DNA from: Macrostomum hystrix
Lineage: Eukaryota > Platyhelminthes > Macrostomidae
NCBI GenBank assembly: GCA_950097015.1
Contig: CATNEN010000011.1
Coordinates: forward strand, 4,120,501 to 4,184,500
Length of the DNA: 64,000 nucleotides
Direction of reading: 5' to 3'
Shown one piece after another: positions 25,765-35,900 of the stretch. The notes beneath the pieces are model-generated. The model was not told where the DNA came from, searched no databases, and worked only from the letters and a program-made list of their open reading frames with translations. Position 1 is the first letter of the stretch. The number at the start of each line of letters is the position of its first letter. The translations under genes and the position numbers were made by a program.

Positions 25765-26040
25765 TGAGGTTGTAGCCTTGTGTGAAGAGCGTCGGACTCG
25801 CCACTTAAGGTCCGGGGTTCGAATTACGACTCCCGTTGGAACGATTTGTGTATTTTAGTAAGACACTTGACTCTGCGTTGCTTCAGTTCACCCAGCTGTT
25901 AAATGGGTCAGCCGGGGTAACTGAGGGTTGTGGCCCACCAGTCCATGGACTGAACAGCCGTAAGCATCCTTCAGATGCGCCACGCTGCAATAGCTGTGGC
26001 TGTGCTGCGACATCTGACTTTTAAGGGCAGGTGTAATCAG
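25765..26040 (+). mobile_element. SINE family B copy
   Basis: Head gaggttgtagccttgtgtg and ggggttcgaattacgactcc; body gcgttgcttcagttcaccca and the cagtccatggactgaacag block; end aagggcaggtgtaatc. Preceded by a short (ca)n and (ta)n run at about 25712-25750. Confidence 0.85.
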
Positions 26041-27549
26041 CTATTGATAACTGCTAGTATATTGTGGCGATTGCAGCCACGTAATGTTAAATTTTGTTTG
26101 GCGGAGAACAGGTTAAGTGCAGCGCGTTCCAAAAGATAGTGACTTATAGGCCGGCGCGTGTACATGAGCTTAAGCCCTATGCACACTGCCCCGGCCCAGC
26201 GCAAGTGCTAGTCAAAGTTGGGGTGGCCGCCCTAGCACCACGCAGGGCGCTGGAGAGAGCGGCCGCCACAAACTTGGACAATCCGCATATAACCTAGCAT
26301 CCATCAGCTATCTATATATTCCCTTGAAATTTTGCTGCTAACCAATTATAAAAACGTAGCTGTTTTAATTGCAACTGTGCAATAATAATTTTTTGACAGT
26401 GATGAAGGGGTTTAAAGTTAGGTTTGTTATGGCCGAAACTTTTTGAGGTCAAACCTTTTGAGCGCCGATGAAGTGTATAATTTGACTGCTAAAGCACTGC
26501 AAGGAAGGCTCAATAGGCCTCTTTAGTGTAATTGGTTCAATCGCTTTCAGCAATCAATTAGTATATTGACGTTAGGAGATATGGTACTACACAAACGTTG
26601 TTGAAGTAATGTGGAAAGTGCTGAAATTGAGTCGAACTGATGAACGGAGAAATGTTGCGGCTTTTAAGTGTAAAACGAAACAAAACGAACTAAAACGAAA
26701 CGCGAAGCATCAAAATTATAGAGTAACAATGCAGCTGATGTGTATTTTTTAGGTTTATTCCATAGACAATTTTGTTCCTTTGCTTCCCTTATTGATGATG
26801 CACAAACTACGCTACTTGTTAGTAGACATTTTTGCCACTTTTTTTAGAGCAAGACTTTTCGCAAGTGGTCCCAAGTGGTTTGATTTTGTTAAGCTGACTA
26901 ACTTGCCTAGTGTCCCTGATGCCTATCAATAGGTTGTGCTTCTGGTAGGGAACCTCTCACATCTCGATGACTCGATGATCTCGATGATCTCAAGACTGAT
27001 AAGGAGTCACCATCAGTAAGATCAGGTAGGGCAAGACGCCCCTGGCTTGGAACTGAGAGCAAAAATATGTTTACAAAAAACCAATTAGCAAAGTAAAAAA
27101 ACCACAAATCCAGGAATGCTGTCAAAAAGAAAATTTCGCTCTTTACAAATTAAATTTCTAAATTGCTGCAGGTCAGTGGTTGCTAATTGGCTGCCGCTTA
27201 AAATAGTTGAATTAAATTTCTTGAAATTCACTTAGTAAACGAAATATTTAAATAGCTGGCGACTAGCGACAGTGCTGATTTGTGAATTAGGGGTCTCTGT
27301 AGCAACGATAACAATCTATAAAAAACGAAAATCTCGCTGCCATAAATGCTAGACTGTCTAGTCTAGCGAAACTCAGTTGAGTCAAGAATTAAAGCCATTA
27401 TTGAGCTGCTGAAAATTTAAAATCACATAACAAATGCGGATTTAAACGACCTTCAAGACCAACAGCCATCACAATATTCGCATCAGCAAAAAATTTGTGA
27501 GCATCAGAATACTTTTTGCCGCTAACTTAAAGCTACCTGCGCTGCACAA
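26041..27549. other. Gap with no supported gene
   Basis: An open frame on the - strand at about 26907-27060 (polar, Ser/Arg-rich, ending HRQHG-like) lacks any domain and splice support. The rest is AT-rich. A block of repeated aaaacgaa-type sequence lies near 26675-26705. Confidence 0.4.
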
Positions 27550-27573
27550 TTAAAAAACGAAAATTAGCTTCCA

Positions 27574-27831
27574 ATGCTCATAAAACAGAGCAAAAAGAGG
27601 TTCGCTCTTCTTGCTGTAGCTGTCCTCGCTTTGAGCAGAGCCCCGCTTGCCAGTGGCTCCCAAACTTTGGTCCACAGCTTCGCCATGAGGTTCGTCCGCA
27701 TGTGCCTGAGACCGGAGTTCGTTCGCGAGCTGCGAACTGAAGATGAAACAGTCGAGATCGTGTGCGCGGCGGCCTGCGCGAAGCTTGGCAGCAGCTGCCA
27801 GGCCTTCCTCAGCCTCGCGTGCACTGCTTAA
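27574..27831 (+). pseudogene. Inverted 5' fragment of the lectin-like family
   Basis: The 85 residues on the + strand start with a hydrophobic leader unrelated to the other copies (FALLAVAVLALSRAPLASGS), then match the Cys-rich module (RFVRMCLRPEFVRELRTEDE, CAAACAKLGSSCQAF). The match ends after that and a stop follows. The lectin domain is absent. All the other copies are on the - strand, so this piece was moved and inverted. Confidence 0.7.
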
Positions 27832-28890
27832 CTCAACTGCCACCTGAAGGTATTCACTGGGCGCGAACCCTGTCTGGCTGCTATTAGCCAGCAGACGAGG
27901 CGATTTTAGGCTTGTCTGCGTATGTGCGTTGTCAAGGAGCATTTGATTCAGGAGGCTGCTGAGCAAAAAAGCGGCTACGGCAGATCGTCCACGCAGCTTC
28001 GCACTTTCCGCCAAGGCGACGCGGTCCTGTTGCGGCGCATCGAGCTCAGAGGCTCCAAGCTGGCGCCATTCAGGTAGCCAGGCTGGACGGTGCCGTTGCC
28101 ACGGGACCTTGTAGTCAGCATTCGTAAGAGCGCATAGGTGCGCAAGGTAAATGTCAATCGCCTTCGGCCACGAATCATGTCGGTGCTAGACGGTGAGCGT
28201 TTCGTGCAGCCGCATTTTTCATGCGTGCTGCACGGCTGCGAAGATGCTGCAGAAGATAAGGTGATACCCGCTGCGAGGGAGGATGCTGGTGAAGAGCTAT
28301 GAACCCGGCTAGTGATTTCATGCGAATGGACTTTGTCTTACAATGGACTGTTTGCTTAGACTGTTAAGGACAATGCCTGGATTTCGTCTTTTGTGTTTCG
28401 CTGATTAACAGTTCTTTTTAATACTCGACATAGCAATATAGAATTATGCAATGAAAAAGCACATGTTTTGAATTCGTAGTTTCGTTGAGCAATTTTCCGA
28501 TTTCCTCCAATATTTTGCGTGGGAGGATTGTTGTGTGTTTTGCTTGTTGTAGGAGTATGCTCACTTTCGCTAATGTACAGCACTCGGTGCACACAATTTC
28601 TCTCTCTTTTTTATAGCTTGTTGCGCAATCGATTGTCAGTTTTATAAGTGCGACCTAGTTCCTTAACTCAATAAACGTCAAGAGGTTTTGTCAACTCAAA
28701 TTGAAAATAATATTACTCTTAGTATGCACTCATTGCTAATTATGGCGAACTGTGTGCTAACTTTTTAGGCTAGCAGCAAAAAATGGTTCTCATTGTTTGA
28801 GGAATAGCTAAATTCTCAAGAATTACTATCTTATAGCCTTCTCAGTAGATGTAGCGACAGCTGTTAGCTATTTAGTGCAATTATTTCCCT
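27832..28890. other. Gap between the inverted fragment and lectin copy 4
   Basis: A GC-richer patch at about 27860-28200 has short open frames on the - strand, but no family or splice structure could be recognised. The remainder is AT-rich. Confidence 0.35.
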
Positions 28891-28891
28891 T

Positions 28892-28897
28892 TTTATT
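28892..28897 (-). terminator. Polyadenylation signal of lectin copy 4
   Basis: AATAAA on the - strand, 59 bases past the stop codon, at a usual distance. Confidence 0.5.
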
Positions 28898-28955
28898 AGT
28901 TGCCTGGGCAAAAGCTAGGTTGCTTCGCTTCGACTTGCTTAAAAAAACACAGCGA

Positions 28956-29786
28956 TCAGGCGAAAGGATCAATGCACTCGCACAATGCCAAAGCAGCCCA
29001 GTTGGCAGCATCAGGCCCATCGTTGAACCCGAACGAGCTGCCTTTCCAGACGAGCAGTCGGGTTTGCGATGGACCGCCTTCTGGCTGAGTGGGCGCCCAT
29101 AGGCTAGCAGAAAAACTGACGTTGCAGGCCTGCCAGAACCAGGGGTCGGTGTTGGAGCTGCCGAGCCGGTATCCGCCAACATAGAAACTTTTGTCCGTGG
29201 TCAGAATATTTTGGTTAAAGTGCAGGTGCATTGTTTCGTTTTTGTCGAAGGCATCGGCGAACTTGGTGAGTCCGGGCAGCGCATTGCACTTGGTCAGACC
29301 GTCAGACCAGCTGCTAGCGCTGAAGATCCTATAGGTGGATCCGAAATAGGCGTTGGCGAAGCCGTCGGGACACAGCTGACCGTCCGGCAGGCCCGCCTGA
29401 TTGCGAACAAAGACCCACTCGAACTGGCTGCAGTCGATCCGGACCTTGTGGCTGCACCTGTCGAACACGAGAGCTCGACACCTGACGCCCGAGCCGTTAC
29501 CGTCAGCGCTAGGCTGAGTCAGCTGGAAGGCCTGGCAGCTGCTGCCGAGCTTCACGCAGGCCGCTGCGCACACGATCTCGACGGTTCCATCTTCAGTTCG
29601 CAGCTCGCGAATGAACTCCGGTCTCAGGCACATGCGGACGAGCTTCCGGGTGAAGCCCGCGTCCTGTGACCTGGCGACAGTGACAGCGGCTGCCAGAAGC
29701 ACTAGCAGATTAGTCAGTTTGACGAGTGGCACTAGTATTAGGATTTGGATAAAGACATTGTGAGTAAAGTACCGATTAGAGTTCAA
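28956..29786 (-). CDS. Secreted C-type-lectin-like protein, copy 4, intact
   Basis: 276 residues, single exon. The N terminus MNSNRYFTHNVFIQILILVP precedes the hydrophobic stretch LVLLAAAVTVARSQ, so the leader is longer than in copy 3. The Cys-rich module follows (CLRPEFIRELRTEDGTVEIV, CAAACVKLGSSCQAF), then the C-type lectin-like domain (CPDGFANAYFGSTYRIFSA, HLHFNQN, FYVGGYRLGSS, DPWFWQACNVSFSASLW, TQPEGG, CECIDPFA). Its second half differs clearly from copy 3: the QPN-type segment reads TQPEGG. The first half is almost identical between copies, so the lectin half diverges faster than the Cys-rich half. Confidence 0.8.
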   Translation of the reverse strand: MNSNRYFTHNVFIQILILVPLVKLTNLLVLLAAAVTVARSQDAGFTRKLVRMCLRPEFIRELRTEDGTVEIVCAAACVKLGSSCQAFQLTQPSADGNGSGVRCRALVFDRCSHKVRIDCSQFEWVFVRNQAGLPDGQLCPDGFANAYFGSTYRIFSASSWSDGLTKCNALPGLTKFADAFDKNETMHLHFNQNILTTDKSFYVGGYRLGSSNTDPWFWQACNVSFSASLWAPTQPEGGPSQTRLLVWKGSSFGFNDGPDAANWAALALCECIDPFA

Positions 29787-30002
29787 TAAAATGTCACAGC
29801 AAACACAGCCTCTTACTTGGTGTTGCCGCTATCTCTGACAGACGATGCATGAAGCAATGTGCTGCTTATCATCGCTTTCATTTATATTTTGAAAGATTGA
29901 AAACATTTGCTTTTAGCTTGCGTTTATTTCTCCTTTTTTTCTTTATTGGTGAGATTTCATAAACCAATCAAAGCGGCAAGCATCGCTAGGCTAGGCCATT
30001 GC

Positions 30003-30295
30003 AGCTGAGTCTACTACCCACATGGCTGAGTCTACTACCCGCATGGCTGAGTCTACTACCCACATGGCTGAGTCTACTACCCGCATGGCTGAGTCTACTA
30101 CCCGCATGGCTGAGTCTACTACCCGCATGGCTGAGTCTACTACCCGCATGGCTGAGTCTACTACCCGCATGGCTGAGTCTACTACCCGCATGGCTGAGTC
30201 TACTACCCGCATGGCTGAGTCTACTACCCGCATGGCTGAGTCTACTACCCGCATGGCTGAGTCTACTACCCGCATGGCTGAGTCTACTGAGACTA
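30003..30295. repeat. 21-bp minisatellite
   Basis: Thirteen to fourteen copies of a 21-base unit beginning atggctgagtctactaccc, nearly perfect, with three diverged units to about 30365. The unit is in frame, giving a repeated MAESTTR on one strand and MRVVDSA on the other. Neither has a gene around it. The array starts about 200 bases upstream of lectin copy 4. Confidence 0.92.
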
Positions 30296-30365
30296 CTACC
30301 TGTTTCGCTGAGTCTTCTGCCTGTGTGGTTGAGTCTACTCCCTGTGTAGCTGAGTCTACTAACTC

Positions 30366-31135
30366 GCTAAGTAAAAAAGGCCACTTAAACTTTATATGTT
30401 CCGCAAAAGTTATTGGAACGGAAATCATTGGCAATGTGATATAATATTTTCTAATAAGGCTTGAACGTTTCATACACAGTTCATAAATTGTCTTAACTGC
30501 AGAACTCACAAGTACGAGTGTCACCTGCAGCAGAAGTTTAATTTATTGAAATCAATATCTGTCACCCTGTCCGATGAATGTGATTTATCCCAGAAGCAAT
30601 TGACAGGTGAGACCATAGATCTTATACATTCCTATGATGTAAGATCTATGGGTGAGACAGATGTCGAACCAGGAAGCATTGATGTCTTTGTGAGTATATT
30701 TAAGTTGTTTGTTGTCAATAAAGTTGCTTTGTTACTTCTCAGGCTTTCACCCCACGTTAAGAGATGCCTTTTTACAGATAAGAAGGGGGGAATGAAATAC
30801 AATACCCTTAAGTGCTTGCTGACATGACTTCTAACATACTGACATTTGTCAACTGACAGATTTTGACAGCTTAGAGATTTTTTTCTTAATTTTGATTAAG
30901 AGTCTGAGAGGGGTTTTCAATGATTACAATATTCCCTATTCTCCCGCGATCACTCCCTCTTTTAATAAAGGTTTATTCAAATTCTAAAAGCAACAAACCT
31001 GTCCGACTGCTAATGTTCATTCACAGGATCTTGATTAAAAAATAGAGATGAGACATGAAATTGATAACACCCTGGGGAGATAAAGCGCCGTGAGATGAGG
31101 CAGAGTGTAATGAAAGGAAAAAAAATTTACAAGGG
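30366..31135. other. Gap; a short hairpin at about 30612-30651
   Basis: No gene is supported. The hairpin has arms ccatagatctta and taagatctatgg around a short loop. It is not followed by anything recognisable. Confidence 0.4.
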
Positions 31136-31139
31136 CTTC

Positions 31140-31366
31140 TGGCAATGGCTCATTATTTGGTGACAGCGAGGAGACAATCCTGCCCATTTCGCTGACTCCG
31201 GAGAGCACACATGCACACAGATGTACATCCGCCCTGACTTTCTCATCGTCACTTTTACTGTGCCTTGGAGGTTTCCCTCAACGGCGTAAATTGCATGACA
31301 AATTGCACGACATGCCAATTCTCTCCGCGTTTGCGCCCCAAATGAATGTAGCCTCGCCGCGGAATC
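31140..31366 (-). mobile_element. SINE family A fragment
   Basis: On the - strand it shows the 3' body of SINE A (ctcctcgctgtcacc, then agcgaaatgggcag, then agtcagggcggatgtacat), continuing to ccttggaggtttccctcaac and the head-side cgcggcgaggct. The tRNA head is incomplete. Confidence 0.7.
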
Positions 31367-32993
31367 ATGGACTCATATCATTATATGACTACTCATATGA
31401 TAGTAGTATTATGAAATTTTGCACTATTCTTATTCTGTCTCTCTTTGGTCATCAGTGGCAAGAAAATAGACGTCCTTTTTGACCCAGAATAGCTGTGCAT
31501 TTGACGTCCAGGACGCGGCAAAGTCGACGGCTTTTCGGCGACGATTTCTACACTGCGATATTATAAAAGGTAGATTAAATTGATGCTTTTTACACATAAT
31601 TAGCCACTTAATATGTCTTAAAGATCAAAATATGAGCAATTTTTCAACCTCCTGTCAAACACAGTCAGTGTTTTTATCCGATAAATGTTAAAACGTGAAC
31701 GTAAATTACTTTTTACGTGCTTAAGCTTAATTGGGCAATAAAGAAAACACTACGATGATTAACATATTGGAAAAAAAGCTTTGTAATTTTTAAGCTAGAC
31801 TTTAGCTATTAGTAACTATTAGAAATTAGGAGATTTGAATATGTTTTCATTAAAAAGCGATTGCCTTTTTTACGTATGACTGGAGTCCGTCAGGCCTTTC
31901 AACGGACTCTACCCAGCGCAATATAGAGTAAAACGGTCGCAGCACACTCATTATGAATGTCCTCCGTCCGAAGAATAAAAATGATTAAGAATGATACTTG
32001 ATAATCAATCTAGAAAATATGGAGACAACGAGTAGATATAGAACTTTAAACTTTTGAAATTTATAAATTGCGTATTAATTACTGTTCGGTTTGCTTTGAC
32101 GGTTTTACGCAGTTTCGTAATTTCGATTTGCTTCTGTTTTCAAAGTTTAATTTACTAGTAAAAATATTTTTTTCATATAAACGTCGTAGTTGTTTTGGTT
32201 TAAGACAAGAAAATACAAAGGAGAAATAGATACATTTCATAAATATTGTTGCGACTTGTTTAAATTTTGTGATTGCGCAAGTTAAATGGAACGGTATACG
32301 TCATAAGGTTTTATTATTGCAAATTCTCTTAGCTAAGTAAAGTGTCTGACAATTTCGACTTAACAAAAATTGTCAGGTTTAGAGCTATTTTATTAATGTC
32401 AAAAAATAATCAGGAATAGAAAACTCTCAATTTTGAAATCCTTTTTTTCTACGAAACGATTTTTATATCCGCGTCTTCTAGCTCGCTTGATTAGTTTATT
32501 AAAAAAACTGCAACTTTTGTATTCTTAGCAGTTGCTTAAATCATGTAGTTTTTATATTCAGCAACGCCAGTAAAAGGCTTACTTTTGTCAAAAGTAGTTT
32601 TAAACAAAAAATCACCTTTCTTATGTAGACATTAAATTATATCAGCTGTGAATAAAACAGGGTACCTATACTTTTGAAAGAAGTTCTAGACACTCACAAA
32701 GTTGTGGAATGGATAAATAAAAGTATAAATAATTTCTAGTTTATTTGCTATTCAATGTTAAAATTAGCTACTTTTTAAAAACTGTATAGCTATATTTACA
32801 ATGTATTGCAAGATTTTTGTAATACAATTGTATAAAAGTATTACAGTATTATTGCATTCAAATATTAAAGCTATTAAATTGTATTAAAGTTAAGAGAAAT
32901 TAAAAATATCATGAAATTCATAAAAACGACAAAATAATAGTATTTATGAATAATATTTTTTTTTGTGATACAATTCTTTCAGTAAACAAATAA
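31367..32993. other. AT-rich gap upstream of the nucleotidyltransferase-like gene
   Basis: No coding frame, RNA gene or transposon end is supported. Confidence 0.4.
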
Positions 32994-35900
32994 ATGACTC
33001 AATGTGAGTCAAGTGCAGCCACCAGTGCTAACCATCATCTCACAGATGCACTCCAGTCACTAGAGCGGCTGGCGCTAGATGTTGATCCAGACGAAGGCCC
33101 CCTGACTGGCCTAGACACAGAAGCCTCGTGGTTGGCCTCGGAGCTGCGTGAAATTCGTGAGCGCCTTCGAAATGTTCTCCTGCGAGTGGAGACGCCTCGG
33201 ACGCTGCCACCTGTACCTGCTGTGCCACCACTGCATCTTTCGAATGCAAGGATTTACATTTTAACTAGATGTTTCACAGTTATCATTGTTGTAGCCTTAT
33301 AATCTAGCGTTTCTCGTGAATCGCAGGACGCCGGAAACAATGTTCAACTGCGCCGGATTTTGCGTCAGCGTCGAGCGTTGACTAAAGCTGACTGCGAGTT
33401 CGCGCTGAACCTGGCTAGGTCCGCCTGTCCAACTGGGGCTCGCCTGCTGTTTGTCGGTCGGGTTCGTTGTCCCTGGCTAGCGGAGGCTGCGGCCAGGGCT
33501 ACAGTGGAAGTTGCTGACGCAAGGCTAGTGTGCGTCTACTCACAGGTGACATTGTACTTTGTTGGTAGCTGCATGAAGTGTTAAACAGTATAGGATAAGC
33601 ATCTGGTCTATATAATTTCGAAAGAAAATAATAGACCTAGAGAATGGTTAGAGAACAGCCATTTGGCTAGAGACCTAGCCAAAGTGGGATTGCCAGATGT
33701 ACAGCAGGAGCTTTTATTTTATTTCCTGCATGATGCAAATCGATGACGCAACGAATGTAGCACGTCGGTTTGCCTTAACTTAACGGTGGTATTTCAAATG
33801 CCCACATTTTTCTTTTTTTCTGTATCTCCAAAATATTCCACCAATCGCCGTGAAAATCCAGAACATGGCCTAAAATAGCGTGGTGCTTCTACTGTTAAAG
33901 GAGGGTTAGTAGCCAGGTGCTGCAAGCCGGACCCACCAGCCCTGGCTATAAAATAAATACCCCAAAAATACGCTTGGTGTCGTCGCGGCGCTAGCCAATG
34001 AAAAGCATCAGACAGAAAAGGCAGGGAGGGTTTAAGGTCAGCGGCTTTCCCCCAGCCTATCGGCACACGCAGTGGGGGAAGAAAGTGGAGGGAATGAGGC
34101 GTAACTCCCTAGCCCAGAGGCTCACCCCACCTCCTCCTGACCCAGCCGAGTGGCCTGTACCAAAAACAAGTACAAAAGTAAAAGTACAAATGTTATATTA
34201 TCTGATAATCAGCTATCCATTGCTCCGGCAGGCTATTCGTCAGACGCTGTCTCCGGCGTCGAGTCATGAGCGTGCAGCCGTCGGTGTACAAGATGTCACC
34301 CTGGGCAGCGGGGGCGAAGGCTTGCTGTCCATGGTGGAGGCGGCGCACTTTTGCCAGCATCTTGGCAGGCCGCACTGGGCCGAGCTGCTCTGCCTGCCAG
34401 TTGAACTATCCGACTGCCCGCAGTGGCTGCTCTACGCTGATGCAGCTTGGAAAGCTTTGATGGAATCTCCGTCGACTGCCAGTCGTCTGGTTGGGACGCC
34501 GCTGCGCAGACTTTGTCTCGCTCAGGTGAGCCCTTATGACTAAATTTATATTCGTTGGGGGAATGGTACGACCGGCAGTCTATTGGGATTCTTCCCATTC
34601 GCCTGACCCTGACTCGTAATAATAGTTAGTTACACCTGTCCTAATTAGGCTAGATGTGTAGCCAACAGCACACTGCCGCAGCCATGGCGCTGCTGGACTG
34701 GGGAGACGCCATGCGTGGCCCCAATTTACCCCAGCTAATTCTGGTGCCCATTTAACAGTTAGTTAAACTGAAACAGTGCAGAACAGAGGGGGCTTGAGTG
34801 GCAGAGCGGTAAAGGCTTACCCTCTCGCACCAAGGTCCCTGAGCTCGATTCCTGAGCGCGGTGAGGCCACGTTCATTTAGGGCGCCGCCGCGGAGAGAAG
34901 GCTTGGGGACTAGTATTGCAATTTACGCCCTTGAGGGCCAACCTCCAAGGCGCAGTGAGAGTGTACACTGCCTAATGATGAGAAAGTCAGGGCAGATGTA
35001 CACCTGTGTGAGCGTGTGCCTGTGTACAGTATCTGAGTGCATGTGTGCTCAGGAGTCAGCGAAATGGGCAGAACTGCCTCCTCGCTGGCTGCGGGTCTAG
35101 TGTCACCAAATGATGTACCATTGCCCGCAGCCCTCCTCCAATTATTACTATATTTTTAACAGTGCAGAGTTGATTGTCTCGTTGTTATAAGACTAAAATT
35201 GTATTAGTAGTCAAGAATCGAAACTCCCCCCCGACCTTTCGGCTAACCACTGGGCTACGACCCCCTTGACCCATGAGCACGCACTCAAACAGCTCTCTGT
35301 ACATGTGCGGAGTTGACTGTACAGAGCATCAAGGGCGTAAATTGCAATACTAGTCCCCAAGTCTTCAATCCGCTACCGCGCAGGGGATTCGAACTCATGG
35401 AATCGAAAAAGCCGATCGAGTTCCTTAATTTCTTTAATATCTACTTGTCAGTAGGCGATCTCAGACATGGCTTTGTTGAATGATTCCACCGCCACAAACA
35501 TTCAGGGCATCGGCAGCGTGACGAAGAAAATCAGGGGCAGCTCTCCAGGGCCGGGAAGTCTGCGGCTTCGGTCAGACGTCACCGTGGCGGAGCTCTGCGC
35601 CACGGTGCGCCTGTTAAATCACGCCAGACTGTCGCTGTTGGGCCAACCGCCGCGTCTTCGTGAGCCGCCAGAAATTGACGGCATACCGGAAGGCGTGCTG
35701 GCTGGTTGGAGGGCCCTGTTTGTCCAACCGCTGGCGGACATTATTGGCGGTGGATTTGGTGACGCCTTGCTGGCTTGGCACGCTCAGCTGGTCGCAGATT
35801 GCGACGCTGTTGAAACGGCGGAAGTCACAGGAACCGGGCCAGAGCTCAAGGTAATCGGCTTGATATCCTTTGGGTATGTATGAAAGCAGCTAGAATCGTA

